Shown: positions 40,328 to 50,325, counted from the stretch's first letter. The stretch: DNA of 64,000 bases from Chloroflexi bacterium TSY (GCA_019217005.1 JAHBNG010000003.1:124001-188000); one strand, 5' to 3'. Notes: generated by a model from the sequence alone, not told the origin. Program-made: numbers and translations.

Positions 40328-40879
40328 TCACAATTTCCCAATGGAATTCTGTTTTGTAAAAGCTCGATCAACGTTTGCTACAACAAGCGGCAACATTTGG
40401 AGGAGCACGGCACCATGACTGATTAATAGGATGTCACCCGACTGCACTTGATTCTCTTTGATGAGACGAGCAACAAATGGCAAGAATCGCTCTTTGATGT
40501 CGTTGAAACTCTCACCGTCCGGCTCGATACATTGGTCAAAATCCTTCTCTTCATCCCAAGCGCGAACAACCGCCTGATGGGCAGCCCAAGCCTCACTGTC
40601 ACCACGACCTTCCATCATACCACAATCAAATTCACGCAGAGCAGGATACGTTGCTGGAGATAGCCCGAGCGATTCAGCAACAATCGCTGCTGTCTCCTGT
40701 GCCCTCAGGATTGGACTCGCACCAATCAGGCGTACATCATAAGAGTCAACAAGCCTTTTTGCCAAAGCAAAGGCTTGAGAGATTCCCGTCTGCGTCAACT
40801 TATGGGGCAAGTTTCGGTTCGAGATGATCCGCTGAACATTCGCTTCACTTTCGCCATGTCTGGTAAAGAGGATTCTCAT
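40328..40879 (-). CDS. Histidine phosphatase (phosphoglycerate-mutase-like)
   Basis: A 183-residue histidine phosphatase. The catalytic motif FTRHGESEAN sits at the N-terminus (His about residue 7). The second Arg is in SPILRAQETA, the catalytic Glu in FDCGMMEGRG, and the second His in LLISHGAVL near residue 156. This is the branch-1 (PhoE/GpmB-like) layout. The substrate could be any small phosphate ester. It stands alone, with a possible gene remnant upstream. Confidence 0.88.
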   Translation of the reverse strand: MRILFTRHGESEANVQRIISNRNLPHKLTQTGISQAFALAKRLVDSYDVRLIGASPILRAQETAAIVAESLGLSPATYPALREFDCGMMEGRGDSEAWAAHQAVVRAWDEEKDFDQCIEPDGESFNDIKERFLPFVARLIKENQVQSGDILLISHGAVLLQMLPLVVANVDRAFTKQNSIGKL

Positions 40880-40896
40880 ATGAGTGTTCTCTCATT

Positions 40897-41090
40897 TTAC
40901 GCAGCAAGCTCTTTACAGAACTGAACGAATCGGCCCGGTTCTTCATAGCCCAGCCGTTGACGTGCCTGCTGGCTAGCGAGCTTGGTAAGTTTACGCTTTA
41001 GTAACGGGTGTCCGCTAGATTGAAGAATGAATCCAACTTGAGGACTATATAATAGGATCCAAGCTCTGACAAATCTCTTCGGACGTTATT
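40897..41090 (-). pseudogene. Possible gene remnant upstream of the phosphatase
   Basis: A minus-strand open stretch of about 63 codons ends with TAA at 40897 and reads plausibly as protein (RFVRAWILLYSPQVGFI... KLASQQARQRLGYEEPGRFV... CKELAA), but it has no start codon and an upstream in-frame stop near 41088. It may be the 3' end of a decayed gene or a frame broken by an indel. No family was recognised. Confidence 0.3.
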
Positions 41091-41354
41091 CTTATTCCAA
41101 AAACTCGTTCGAAGAGCTCTTACTGCAATTGTTGACGATGTCATCATTTTGTTGACGGAATCTCATAGAATGTTCAAGAAAGTAAGCGAGGAATGTACTA
41201 TTTTTGGCATGCAGTATAAATAGTTTCCCGCAATTCCCACTTTCGTCCATATACTTTCACAAGAATCTCCACCGTCAGTGGTAAGAATTGTGTTGTGTTG
41301 GCAGCATTGCTGTCGATTTCCTCATTATATTTTCATCTGGAAGGAGAAGTCAAC

Positions 41355-43565
41355 ATGTTATTTCGTATAACGTTTATCTACGCATTCATCATCTTATTAG
41401 CACTATTTACAGCTTCCTTACTCATAGCACAGGCTGCTCACGCCAATGCTGCATTGTCGTCTTTGAGTTTAGAAGCGGGAAGTACCGGAGGGGCGACAGC
41501 GCAGGAAAAGGGTAAGAGCCAGATTTTCTTGCCGCTTGTGACATTCGTTTCGACTCACAACAGCGTTGCAGAATTGGAAGAAGAGATGGCCCCTACCACT
41601 GAAGAGAGCGATACTGAAGTCGATAGGTTCCCTTTGCCCTGGCGCTCGATCGACATGCCGGCGGGTCACTACTGCACTGGGGGCAACCACGGTGCCTCCG
41701 AGGCAAATGGCGGCCATGCCCGCGACTGGCAGATTCGTCGCCAGAAAGAAAATGGCGATTGGGTCAACAGGTATGCAGCGATTGAGGACAATCCGCATTG
41801 CCAAAATGGCGAACCAGGCTGTGACATATATGGCAGGTACATCATCTATCGCGTGCCGCTCTATGCACCAGCTGACGGGGAAATAATCAGTTGCTGGCGC
41901 AATTTTCCGGACAATCCAGAACCGAATACCCCGCATCCAAAGAGATGTTGTTAAGAACTTGTGGACGCTGATGGGAAGTGTCAAATCGGCTCCTGCGGTA
42001 GTGACGAGTGTAAAGAGGCAACGGAGTCTGATGAGCCTGTGTGCAAGGTCCGAAAATCTGGCAACTACATCGCACTGCTGACGGAAGATGGCCACCGTCT
42101 TTTTTTCGGCCATTTAGCACCGGGTACAATCCCTGAGAACCTGTGCCCCTTCGACAAGAAATTCATGAACAACGCCAATGTGAAACTGTGCGAAGATGGT
42201 CAATGTAGCGACTTTCCCACCGAGGCAATCATTCCAGAAGGCGAAAGACCCAAAGTCCGCCGTGGTGAATTCATCGGCCGGGCAGGCAGTTCCGGTGGCT
42301 CAACTCATCCCCACGTCCATCTGCATCAGGGCAAAATGGAGATCACCCCGACTGGCATACCCGTCGAGAATGGCGGTCACCGTCCCTATCTCATTGAAAA
42401 CGCCTGGATGCGTCCCAGCGAGACACCATCGTGGATTAAGCTACAAGGAGACTGGGAGGTCAGAAAAACAGATAGCAACCCGTTGCCTCTCATCAAGCCC
42501 TCTCCCTTCCTGCGCACCGGCACAAAGACGGCTGGAACTACACATGCTGTCTCACTGGCTGGTAGCGTGACAAGCATCATCAACGACCAGAACAAACTAC
42601 AACTGATCGCTTGGGACGTAGACGAAAATGGGAGCATCCTACGGCAGCAGTCGGCCACAGGGGTCGAAATCGATCTGGTCGCCTCCGCCAAACCAGGAAC
42701 GGATCGGGACGTGGTCACAGCGGCCAGAAATGCTAGCGGAAATTTCAGGTTCGACTACTGGAAGGTGTCACCCAACGGCACGGTCAGCCATAAAGACCAC
42801 GAAACAACCGGTCCAGTTGGAGATGTTGCCATCACGCGCGTTCCAACGGGCGACGGCGTGATCGTTGCTGTAAAGGCTGGCAATGGAAAGCTCAAACTGA
42901 TCACTTACGAAACCGATAACAACGGAAATCTTGACCGCAAAGGCTCCATCGAAGGCGACGCCGTACGCTCCGTTGCGGTCGCCCGAATCCGGAAAGGCCG
43001 TCGCAGCAACGAAGATCCGTCCGATGTCTTCGTGGGCGCGGCTACAGCAGTCAAGACGCAAGGCGACAAGCTTCGCATTCAGACATGGCGCTGGAATGAA
43101 AACAGCAAGACACTGAGTGCTGTACACTCCCATACCGGAGCCGAAATTCTCGGTCAAGTGGCTATCTCAACTGTCCCCATGCCTGATGATCGACAAATGC
43201 TCGTGACCGCAGCGCGAACAGAATCCGGCATGTTGCTTCAATCCTGGAGCGTTAACTCACAGGGCGAATTCGAGAAGCGGTGGTCAAAGCACCTTGGAGA
43301 TGCCCGTCATATTACGATCAATGCGGTATCAGATGGACGCTTTGTCACCTCGTTTGAGGATGGAGCAGGCAATCTCAAGGTGAAAGGCTGGTCACTCGGC
43401 CCTAAAGGGAAAATCGGTTACATTGGAGTTGAGGGCGCTGGAACAGTGAGCTATGTTTCGTCCTCCATGTTGCGCAGGAACAATGGCGAGACGAGGTTCA
43501 TCCTGACTGCTGTCCGGGATGGCGCGCAAAATTTGCGACTAATTGTATACGCCTCAAACCTGTGA
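41355..43565 (+). pseudogene. Secreted M23-like peptidase with propeller-like repeats; in-frame stop
   Basis: One reading frame of 737 codons is cut by a single TAA at 41952-41954; both sides lie in the same frame, so it is a point stop and not a frameshift. The start at 41355 has GGAAGGAG upstream and a signal peptide (LALFTASLLIAQAAHA), followed by the QIFLPLV motif. An M23/LytM-like domain spans the stop: GGHARDWQI, VPLYAPADGEIIS, RRGEFIGRAGSSGGSTHPH, and VHLHQG, with metal-type His residues. The last 350 residues are about six repeats of W-D-V/D-E-N-G-x-I type, resembling a beta-propeller. In the genome as read only the first 199 residues plus signal would be made. Confidence 0.75.
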
Positions 43566-43952
43566 TAAGATCGTGGGCATCGGGCATTGTGTCGGTCAAT
43601 TGTAGAACAAACAGCCTGTTTGTTCAGTCTCACAAACGAGTAGCCTATTGTCCGAAGTTTAAGTGGCGTCTCCATAAGCATGAAGCTGAACCAACCAAGC
43701 AAATTGAAACTGTGCGTCAACAGATAGATTGGTTATGACACAACTTATCCCACTTTATCAAGACGATGGAATGTGGACATCTGTGATTTGTCACCGTAGA
43801 TATGAAAAGATGAACCATGAAGCCATGGAAGGGATTGAAGAAGAGGCCGACAATCCTTCAATCTCTTCAATCTCTTTATGGTAAAAATGATTGCCCTTTG
43901 TCAGCAATATGCGATTCGATTGGCGCGATAGTTTGAGCTGATGTAGGATTGC
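43566..43952. other. Intergenic stretch between convergent genes
   Basis: About 390 bases with no supported gene. A weak inverted repeat (CCATGGAAGGGATTGAAGA near 43823, pairing with about 43864-43881) is the only structure and could help end transcription from both sides. Confidence 0.45.
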
Positions 43953-44999
43953 TTACGTTGTCGTCAACTGCACTTTGACAACACCCTCTCTCGCCTGCGC
44001 CAATTCTATTGCACCCCTGAACTCATCCAGCGGCAATGTCTCGCTAATCAGCGGACTCAAGTCAATGCGCCTGGAAGCCGCCATCGAAATAGCCATTTGG
44101 AAGACATTGGCAAACCGAAAAGAACCAATATAGTTCAGTTCACGCGGCATCACTCTGTTAAGAGGAACGTGTGCATCGGCCTTGATTCCACCGATCTGAA
44201 TCAAAGTTCCGCCCGGTCTTGCTATCTCAAAAGCCTGACTGAGAGCTGCTCCTGAACCTGCCGCTTCGATAATCAGATCGAATCCACCGTCGGTGAAATC
44301 CAGGGCTTGCTGAATCATCCATGGATCAACCGGATCGAGTGCCAGATTTGCTCCATTTGACATGGCGAACTTCCGTCGTGTTTCAACGACCTCGCTTAAT
44401 GCGACTTGAGCGGCGCCAAATGCTCGTGCCACAAGAAGCGCCAACTGACCGATGGGGCCACCTCCCGCAATGAGCACAGACAGCCCTGAAATATCTCCAG
44501 CACGTTTGATTGCGTGCATCGCAACCGAGAGCGGTTCAATCATTGCGGCTTCTCCATACGAAAAGCTATCCGGCAGTGGATAACAATTTGGGGCAGGAAA
44601 TGCCAGATACTCGCAGAAGAGACCATCGGGCGGTCGAGAGCTAGCACTGCCGAGATATTGCATGTTTGGGCAGAGATTGTAGCGACCGGACATGCAGTAG
44701 CGACACGTGTGGCACGGTCGCGATGGATCAATGGCGACCCGCGTTCCAATGGTTAGATCTGTTACGTTTGAGCCAACTTCAACGACTTCTCCTGCGCCTT
44801 CGTGACCCAAGACAAATGGTCGAATTTTGCCAAATTTGCCGACTGGGCCGCGTTCAAAGTAGTGAACGTCCGTTCCGCAGATGCCCATACGCTGCATATG
44901 AATGAGTACTTCATTTTCTGAAATGATCGGGATCGACCGCGTTTCAAGGCGGATATCGTGTTTGTCATGTAGGACGCAGCACTTCATTTGAGTAGGCAT
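43953..44999 (-). CDS. Zinc-dependent alcohol/polyol dehydrogenase (MDR family)
   Basis: A 348-residue medium-chain dehydrogenase of the sorbitol/L-threonine dehydrogenase group. The catalytic zinc ligands are in GICGTDVHYF (Cys about 41) and VLGHEGAGEVVEVG (His, Glu). The structural zinc loop has four Cys (CHTCRYCMSGRYNLC, about 96-110). The NAD-binding motif is VLIAGGGPIGQLAL (about 172-185), and EVVETRR at the next strand suggests NAD preference. It probably oxidises a sugar alcohol. The LLM oxidoreductase gene lies 8 bases upstream on the same strand, so both are probably co-transcribed. Confidence 0.9.
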   Translation of the reverse strand: MPTQMKCCVLHDKHDIRLETRSIPIISENEVLIHMQRMGICGTDVHYFERGPVGKFGKIRPFVLGHEGAGEVVEVGSNVTDLTIGTRVAIDPSRPCHTCRYCMSGRYNLCPNMQYLGSASSRPPDGLFCEYLAFPAPNCYPLPDSFSYGEAAMIEPLSVAMHAIKRAGDISGLSVLIAGGGPIGQLALLVARAFGAAQVALSEVVETRRKFAMSNGANLALDPVDPWMIQQALDFTDGGFDLIIEAAGSGAALSQAFEIARPGGTLIQIGGIKADAHVPLNRVMPRELNYIGSFRFANVFQMAISMAASRRIDLSPLISETLPLDEFRGAIELAQAREGVVKVQLTTT

Positions 45000-45007
45000 C
45001 GTGACGA

Positions 45008-45901
45008 TTACGAAGTTAAGTGAGGCAAAACTGTTGCAGCAAAGAGCCAGGTTCCCTCCGGTCGTGGTACGTCGGCAAAATGGACGGTGAGTCGACCTCC
45101 TCCCTGTTCCACCACAGCCAACAGTTCTTCTGTCACTTGTTCGGGCGTGCCAACAACGAAGTTGTCGCCCAGAGGTCGAGAGTTTGGATCGTTCTTGTAT
45201 CGTTCGAGATCTTTTTCTGTGTCGGCGATACAGATGCCGATATGGGGTACCTGGAGAATTTCATCATAGTCACGACCAACCGTACGACAATGTTCCTTCA
45301 GCACCTCTTGCTTGTGGGCATACATGGCTCGATCTTTGTAGACAAAATTCCACCAGTCGGCATGTTGCGCCACGACGTGCAACAGATATTTTTCGCCATC
45401 GCCGCCAACCATGATAGGGGGCAGCGGATCGGGCTTGGGTTCGCAATAAGCATCCACCAGCTGAAAATGCTCACCGTGATAATTGGCTGGACTGTCAGTC
45501 CACATGGCGCGGATCAATTCAATCGACTCGGCCAGTTGGGCAATGCGCACCCGCGCCGAAGGGAAGGGCCATCCATAGGCTTGATACTCTTCCTTATTCC
45601 AGCCAGCCCCAATGCCCAGGACAACGCGTCCGCCAGATAGGGCCTGAGCCGTGGCGGTCATTTTGGCCAAGTGGGCAGGATTGCGAAAGCTGTTGCAAAG
45701 AACATCATGTCCGTGCAGCTTGTCCGGATAGCGAGCGAGCGCGTAGGTAAACAACGTCCATCCTTCGGCGACATCAATGCCTGCGTACTGGACATGGTCG
45801 GGCATCCAGACTGAATCAAATGGTGCCACAACTTGATCGAGATAGGGAAATGTTTTGTCAACGAGCTTCGACCAGATATTGATACCGACAGGAATGGACA
45901 T
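45008..45901 (-). CDS. LLM-class (luciferase-like) oxidoreductase, probably F420-dependent
   Basis: A 297-residue TIM-barrel enzyme of the luciferase-like monooxygenase family. Typical segments: VWMPDHVQYA near residue 32, ALSGGRVVLGIGAGWNKEEYQAYG (about 88-111), and PPIMVGGDGEKYLL near 160. The GIGAGWNKEE motif and the compact size match F420-dependent subfamilies; FMN use cannot be excluded. F420 usage would fit Chloroflexota. The MDR dehydrogenase gene follows 8 bases downstream. Confidence 0.88.
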   Translation of the reverse strand: MSIPVGINIWSKLVDKTFPYLDQVVAPFDSVWMPDHVQYAGIDVAEGWTLFTYALARYPDKLHGHDVLCNSFRNPAHLAKMTATAQALSGGRVVLGIGAGWNKEEYQAYGWPFPSARVRIAQLAESIELIRAMWTDSPANYHGEHFQLVDAYCEPKPDPLPPIMVGGDGEKYLLHVVAQHADWWNFVYKDRAMYAHKQEVLKEHCRTVGRDYDEILQVPHIGICIADTEKDLERYKNDPNSRPLGDNFVVGTPEQVTEELLAVVEQGGGRLTVHFADVPRPEGTWLFAATVLPHLTS

Positions 45902-46028
45902 GTGGGTAGCTATCCTTTGCTTCTTATGGGTAGGCGGTTGTCAGTAAGATCACTTTACTTGAGTCAGTCATCGCTTTCTTCAGTTGCAGTTAATTCCTCG
46001 TAGGATGCTACTTTCTCATCGACGATTC

Positions 46029-46183
46029 GGGGTGGTTCAAAATTAGGTTTACACTTTTGATATATAGACAAAAATCTATATGAGACCGTTTTCTCTCTGA
46101 GAACCGGCGAAATCAGAGAATATAAACGTTCTTTCTGTTTCTAAAAGTGTAAACCTATCTATCCAGCTAAAATGAACCACCCC
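46029..46183. mobile_element. 155-bp MITE, copy 1
   Basis: Ends GGGGTGGTTCA and TGAACCACCCC are perfect inverted repeats, with a second internal pair (GTTTACACTTTT/AAAAGTGTAAAC). An 8-bp duplication GACGATTC flanks it (46021-46028, 46184-46191). It has no coding capacity. The copy at 50171-50325 is the same length and differs at two bases. It cuts off the last 19 codons of the Rpn-family gene. Confidence 0.93.
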
Positions 46184-46462
46184 GACGATTCGCTCAAATT
46201 CTTCCAGAGATCCGGCAAGGACGGCCTGCTTCAGTAAATCTCTTAATAGCGCAAGGTTATCCAGTTCACGAATCGTTTCAATCAACGACTCTGGTGGCGT
46301 CTCGAAACGTAGATGAAGTATCTCAAGGACATTATCGCGAGAGTTCTCCAAAGCACCTTTTTCTAGCCCTCGCTCTTCCGCCATTCGCTCTATGCTCATT
46401 ACATAACGCATTTTATATTGCTCCTCATATTGATCAACCTCTGACCAAAAGCTTCTTCCTAA

Positions 46463-48075
46463 TACTACTGTGCAGCAATATATTGTGAAACACAAAGGAA
46501 ATTCGTTATATTTCTGGGCATATTGCTAACAAAACGCAAACAGAATGCAAAGGAAAAATGAGATAGACTGAAGAGCCAATAAAATGAAGCAGTCTTCGAT
46601 GAAAGGAAATCAAGATGAAACTTGCTCAAGCAGTCAATCAATATGACTACAGCCAACTGGAAAGCCCGCCGCTGCTGGAACTGACAGAAGAGCAACTGGC
46701 GGCACTGGCCGACCAACTCCAGGAGTATCATGCCATATATAGTCCATACTTCAGCCATGTGGCTCAGAGAGAGCATGCGTACCACTACATGCGAGGCTTG
46801 TTAGACCCCGAAATCAAACGCAAATCGGCCGAGAACATCGCGCTGGCGACAGTAGGAGAATCGGGTGTACGCCCCCCTGCAAAGCTTTGTGGGTCAGAGC
46901 CGCTGGAGCGGTGAAGCGATGCTGGCGGAACATACTCGACAGACAGGTGAGTTGTTGGGAGACGCAAATGGCGTCTTACTCCTGGATGGGAGCGACATTC
47001 CCAAGCAAGGAGAAGAGTCAGTGGGCGTCAAGCGGCAGCGGTGTGGCGAACTGGGCAAGATCGCCAACTGTCAAGCCGGAGTCTTCCTGGGATATAATAG
47101 CTCTCATGGCTATACCTTACTGAACTGTCGGTTGTATATCCCCCAAGAATGGTTTAGTGATGAGTATGCAGAGAAGCGGTACAAAACCGGTCTTCCCACT
47201 GACCTGACCTTCCAAACAAAAAATGAATTGGCTTGGTCCATGATTGAGCAGACGCACGCCCTGGGTGCGTTGCCCATCCGCTGGATCACTATGGATGAAG
47301 CCTTTGGCAAAGATACTCATCTGCTTGACTGCATTGATGGCCAAACCGCTTACAGCTACTTTGCTGAAGTGCCCAAAGAGACTCGTGTCTGGACCTCCAG
47401 CCCCCAGACCTATCTGCCCGCATCATCTGGACGCGGGCGCAAAGCTTCCAAGCTCCGCGTCCGGCCTGGTGAACCTACGCCTCTCACCGTTGCTCAACTC
47501 GCTGACACCTTCCAGGAGCATGAGTGGCAACAGCATGTTCTCAAAGAGGGCTCCAAGGGCTTCATCGTTGCTTCCATTGCTTGTCGCCGCATTGTCTCTG
47601 TCCGCAATGGGCTCCCCGGTTCTGCTCTCTGGCTCATCGTCCGCCGCAATCCCGATTGCTCTCTGCAATACTTTCTCTCCAATGCACCCCTTGAGACTTC
47701 CTTGGATGACTTCGCCACTGTTTCTGCTTTGCGTTGGCCCATTGAAACCATTTTTGAACAAGCCAAGCAGTTTCTCGGACTCAACGAATATGAAACTCGC
47801 AGTTGGCTCGGTTGGCATCATCATATGACCTTAGTCATTTTGGCCTTTGGTTTCTTGGCTCGTTCTCAGTTTTTCCTCAAATATGATGCCCCCGCTCTCA
47901 CTTTGCCACAGGTTGTTGAACTTCTCCATGCCGTTCTGCCTAAACCTGTCTTGACACTCGCTGAGACTATCGAGCGCCTTCGCTACAAGCAACGTCGTCT
48001 TGCTTCCGCTAAACGCTCGCATTATCTTGTGCAAAAATCGAACATTATCGAGCCTTTACTTGATGCACAGTAGTA
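46463..48075 (+). mobile_element. IS701-family insertion sequence
   Basis: A 1613-bp element with 16-bp terminal repeats (TACTACTGTGCAGCAA, one mismatch in the other end) and a 4-bp duplication CTAA at 46459-46462 and 48076-48079, matching the YTAR target preference known for IS701. It carries one transposase gene and interrupts the Rpn-family nuclease gene. Confidence 0.93.
46615..48073 (+). pseudogene. IS701-family transposase with a one-base frameshift
   Basis: The frame 46615-46914 passes into the frame 46865-48073 if the C6 run at 46872-46877 is read as C5, giving GVRPLQSFVGQSRW and a 485-residue enzyme. Family hallmarks follow: GVLLLDGSDIPKQGEESVGVKRQ (first Asp), KIANCQAGVFLGYNSSHGY, WITMDEAFGKD (second Asp), and LRWPIETIFEQAKQFLGL with the catalytic Glu. 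A run of six C could in principle slip during translation, but IS701 enzymes are normally made from one frame, so a mutation or sequencing error is more likely. Confidence 0.85.
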
Positions 48076-48756
48076 CTAAGCCAGCTGGTAAAATCATAAT
48101 CCAATCGATAAATCTCATCAATTCTAACACATCAGAGCGCTTGAAGCCTCGTTCATAAAGGCTTCTGACGACTTCGATTTTCCAGCGTAACCGTTCCTGA
48201 GGCTTTCGTTGCGTACTTTGTGTCCGCAAGTGCGCCATGACGGCGACTGCAAATGGATTGCTGCTTGTCTCTAACTCTGCCCATCGGGACTGATAATCGA
48301 GCAACTTGACTGACGGGAATTTCACCCTCATCTCGAAACCCCATCTGCCATACTTGTATTCGTTTGGCTTCCAACCCTCTTGGTTATCGGTTAGCACAGC
48401 GAAGCTGATCACTTCATGCTCATATCGATCAAAGAGTCGGACATTATAAGTAAACATACGGCGTTCAAAATCTGCTTCCTTTTGACCCTGCACTTCGATA
48501 TGGATAAGAATCCAACTTTCCCGACCAATGGTGAGCCACACTCGAACCAGTTTATCAACAATCTGGCGACCTGTTTTGGATTCGCGCACCACCTGCTGAA
48601 GCTCTTTATCCAAAAACTCGTATGGACGACCCCAATCAATGTCGGTATATGCCTGTGGAAAGAAGAAGGCCATGAACTGCTCAAAATAGGATTCAAGGAT
48701 CTCTTTCCACGGACTATCGTAATCTGCACGAGGGGTAGATGTTTTGGGTTTTGGCA

Positions 48757-49311
48757 CTATTCGAACCCCAAATCAATCGATTCATCGGTCCCTTTGAGGA
48801 TCAAGCGAAGGCCAGTCGCATCGTCAGCGACATCGAAAATGGCCGGACCTTCTCGCTCAACTCCAGTATCCTGCACGTTTTGGACGAGCTGATTGCTTCG
48901 ATCTCCCCATCGTTCTACATCAGAGAGCCAGACCTGGGCATGATGGACGAGCCGATCACCAATCTTGTATTGCCTTCCTTGATCATCCTCGATCTGGATT
49001 GTTGTTTGCATAAGCATGTTCTCTTCATTGCCAACATTGACGAGCTTGATGGGGACAATGACCCAGACGCCGTCGGCTGTACGCGCAGCCTGTTCATACT
49101 GCGAGATGGTTTGGATGTTCGCCTCGGGTTCATCACCGATGACGCCGTCTTTGGATGGCTGATCCAGCAATGTAATCTCCCAGTCATCAGACAGAATCGT
49201 CTTGCCGACAGCGGCATTTTCCGCTGGAACTGGTGTGGGCGGTTCGTCGACGCCGCCGCCGCACCCAACCAGAATGAACGTCGGAATGATGAGCATCAAT
49301 ACCAAGCGCAT
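48757..49311 (-). CDS. Lipoprotein with DUF4352-like domain, paralogue
   Basis: The start is placed at 49311 (MRLVLMLIIPTF), which gives a lipoprotein signal with lipobox ILVGC; the longer frame is not signal-like. The 184-residue product has the same beta-sandwich as the protein at 39661-40203: DDWEITLLDQPSKDG, VWVIVPIKLVNVGNEENM, IQIEDDQGRQY, and the end GTDESIDLGFE. It starts two bases after the GNAT stop and its own stop overlaps the GTG of the Rpn-family gene, so GNAT, lipoprotein and nuclease form a tightly coupled operon. Confidence 0.78.
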   Translation of the reverse strand: MRLVLMLIIPTFILVGCGGGVDEPPTPVPAENAAVGKTILSDDWEITLLDQPSKDGVIGDEPEANIQTISQYEQAARTADGVWVIVPIKLVNVGNEENMLMQTTIQIEDDQGRQYKIGDRLVHHAQVWLSDVERWGDRSNQLVQNVQDTGVEREGPAIFDVADDATGLRLILKGTDESIDLGFE

Positions 49312-49312
49312 A

Positions 49313-49903
49313 TCAAAACTCTTTGGAAAACATAAACTGAACATTTGTCTCTGGAAACTGTTCTTCCAACTGACGCAAGTAAGCCAGATTCTGGTCAGGT
49401 TGTTCCAATTCCAGATAGATCTGATAAATCTTATACGTTTCATTGTAGCCCTCATGCGCGATCTGAAAACCTGTTAGATCAAGTTGCTGTCGGAGTTCCT
49501 GATCGTTAAACTGGAGCAACGCTTTCGGAATGTAGCCAGATGCAATATGAAACGGGACACCCTCATCGGTACCTGACCCAAATGCGTAATTGGTGATAAT
49601 GGGACTTGCAGCGAGAGCCGCTTCGAAATGGCGCAAAAGGCTTGTTGCGATTCCTCGGCGTCGATAGGTGGGTAGGACAGCAATCCCACGTCCGATACAT
49701 CCAGTCCCTTCAGTATAGCCAAATTTAATGCCAACGATCTGATTCGTTTCGATATCGACGGCAACATAGAAGATGCCCGTCCCCTTTTCCAACCTGGTGA
49801 TCAGCTCTTCTTTGGTTGTATGATCTCGTGCGCCGAATGTCGCTTCGTAGACCGTCAGCGCCTCGTCAACTTCATGTGATTCCAGTGATTTGATCTGAAT
49901 CAT
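49313..49903 (-). CDS. GNAT-family N-acetyltransferase
   Basis: A 196-residue acetyltransferase. The acetyl-CoA loop is visible as IAVLPTYRRRGIATSLL (about 92-108, R/Q-x-x-G-x-A motif), preceded by the strand IVGIKFGYTEG. The N-terminal alpha/beta region (LTVYEATFGARDHTTKEEL) is typical. The C-terminus continues about 70 residues beyond the core. The acceptor is unknown. It is the first gene of the coupled GNAT-lipoprotein-Rpn operon. Confidence 0.82.
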   Translation of the reverse strand: MIQIKSLESHEVDEALTVYEATFGARDHTTKEELITRLEKGTGIFYVAVDIETNQIVGIKFGYTEGTGCIGRGIAVLPTYRRRGIATSLLRHFEAALAASPIITNYAFGSGTDEGVPFHIASGYIPKALLQFNDQELRQQLDLTGFQIAHEGYNETYKIYQIYLELEQPDQNLAYLRQLEEQFPETNVQFMFSKEF

Positions 49904-50075
49904 GATGAAAAGAGGGGTGATTTAGAATTTGCGTAACTAAAGCCTTTCAGAAAAAGAATTTCCTGTCGTTGATGGCATTTCAGCCAGTCAGCTCTCTGGC
50001 TGACCAGCTGAAATGCTGACAAGCTTCTGTTTTGCGTGGAAAAACATTATCTGAACATCTATAGAACAAATCGAG

Positions 50076-50124
50076 AAGATAACAAAAACGGCGAGTAGAA
50101 CACACTCGCCGTTTTTGTTATCTT
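50076..50124. terminator. Bidirectional intrinsic terminator
   Basis: A perfect 21-bp stem (50076-50096 against 50104-50124) has a 7-base loop. The top CGGCGAGT is GC-rich and is followed by TTTTTG on either strand, the classical form of a Rho-independent terminator. It lies downstream of the sugar-binding protein gene at 50371-51792 (minus), whose transcript it should end; a MITE now separates them. Confidence 0.82.
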
Positions 50125-50170
50125 TTTCGGGGTGGTTCATTTTAGGCGGACAATTAGGTTTACATTTTTG

Positions 50171-50325
50171 GGGGTGGTTCAAAATTAGGTTTACACTTTT
50201 GATACATAGATAAAAATCTATATGAGACCGTTTTCTCTCTGAGAACCGGCGAAATCAGAGAATATAAACGTTCTTTCTGTTTCTAAAAGTGTAAACCTAT
50301 CTATCCAGCTAAAATGAACCACCCC
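50171..50325. mobile_element. 155-bp MITE, copy 2, nested in an older copy
   Basis: Same length and ends as the element at 46029-46183, flanked by an 8-bp duplication CATTTTTG (50163-50170, 50326-50333). The flanks themselves resemble the right end of the same element: GGGGTGGTTCATTTTAGG at about 50129, then AGGTTTACATTTTTG, and beyond the insert AAAGATGTTTATATTTTCT. So it has inserted into a diverged older family member. Confidence 0.9.

Larger units (their letters stand above)
45964..48757 (-). pseudogene. Rpn-family recombination-promoting nuclease gene broken by IS701 and a MITE
   Basis: The 5' part (48757-48076) encodes a PD-(D/E)XK nuclease of the Rpn/YhgA-like type: AYTDIDWGRPYEFLDKELQ, LIHIEVQGQKEADFERRMF (Glu-x-Gln catalytic pair), and MRFIDWIMILPAGL. 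Removing the IS701 element (46463-48075) with one CTAA, and the 155-bp MITE (46029-46183) with one GACGATTC, gives a single 1014-base frame (337 residues): ...PAGLGRSFWSEVDQYEEQYKMRYVMSIERM..., then SLEEFERIVDEKVASYEE..., stop at 45964. The YEExxKMRYVxSIER stretch is a family hallmark. The GTG start overlaps the stop of the lipoprotein gene upstream. Known Rpn proteins promote DNA recombination and are themselves linked to mobile elements. Confidence 0.88.
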
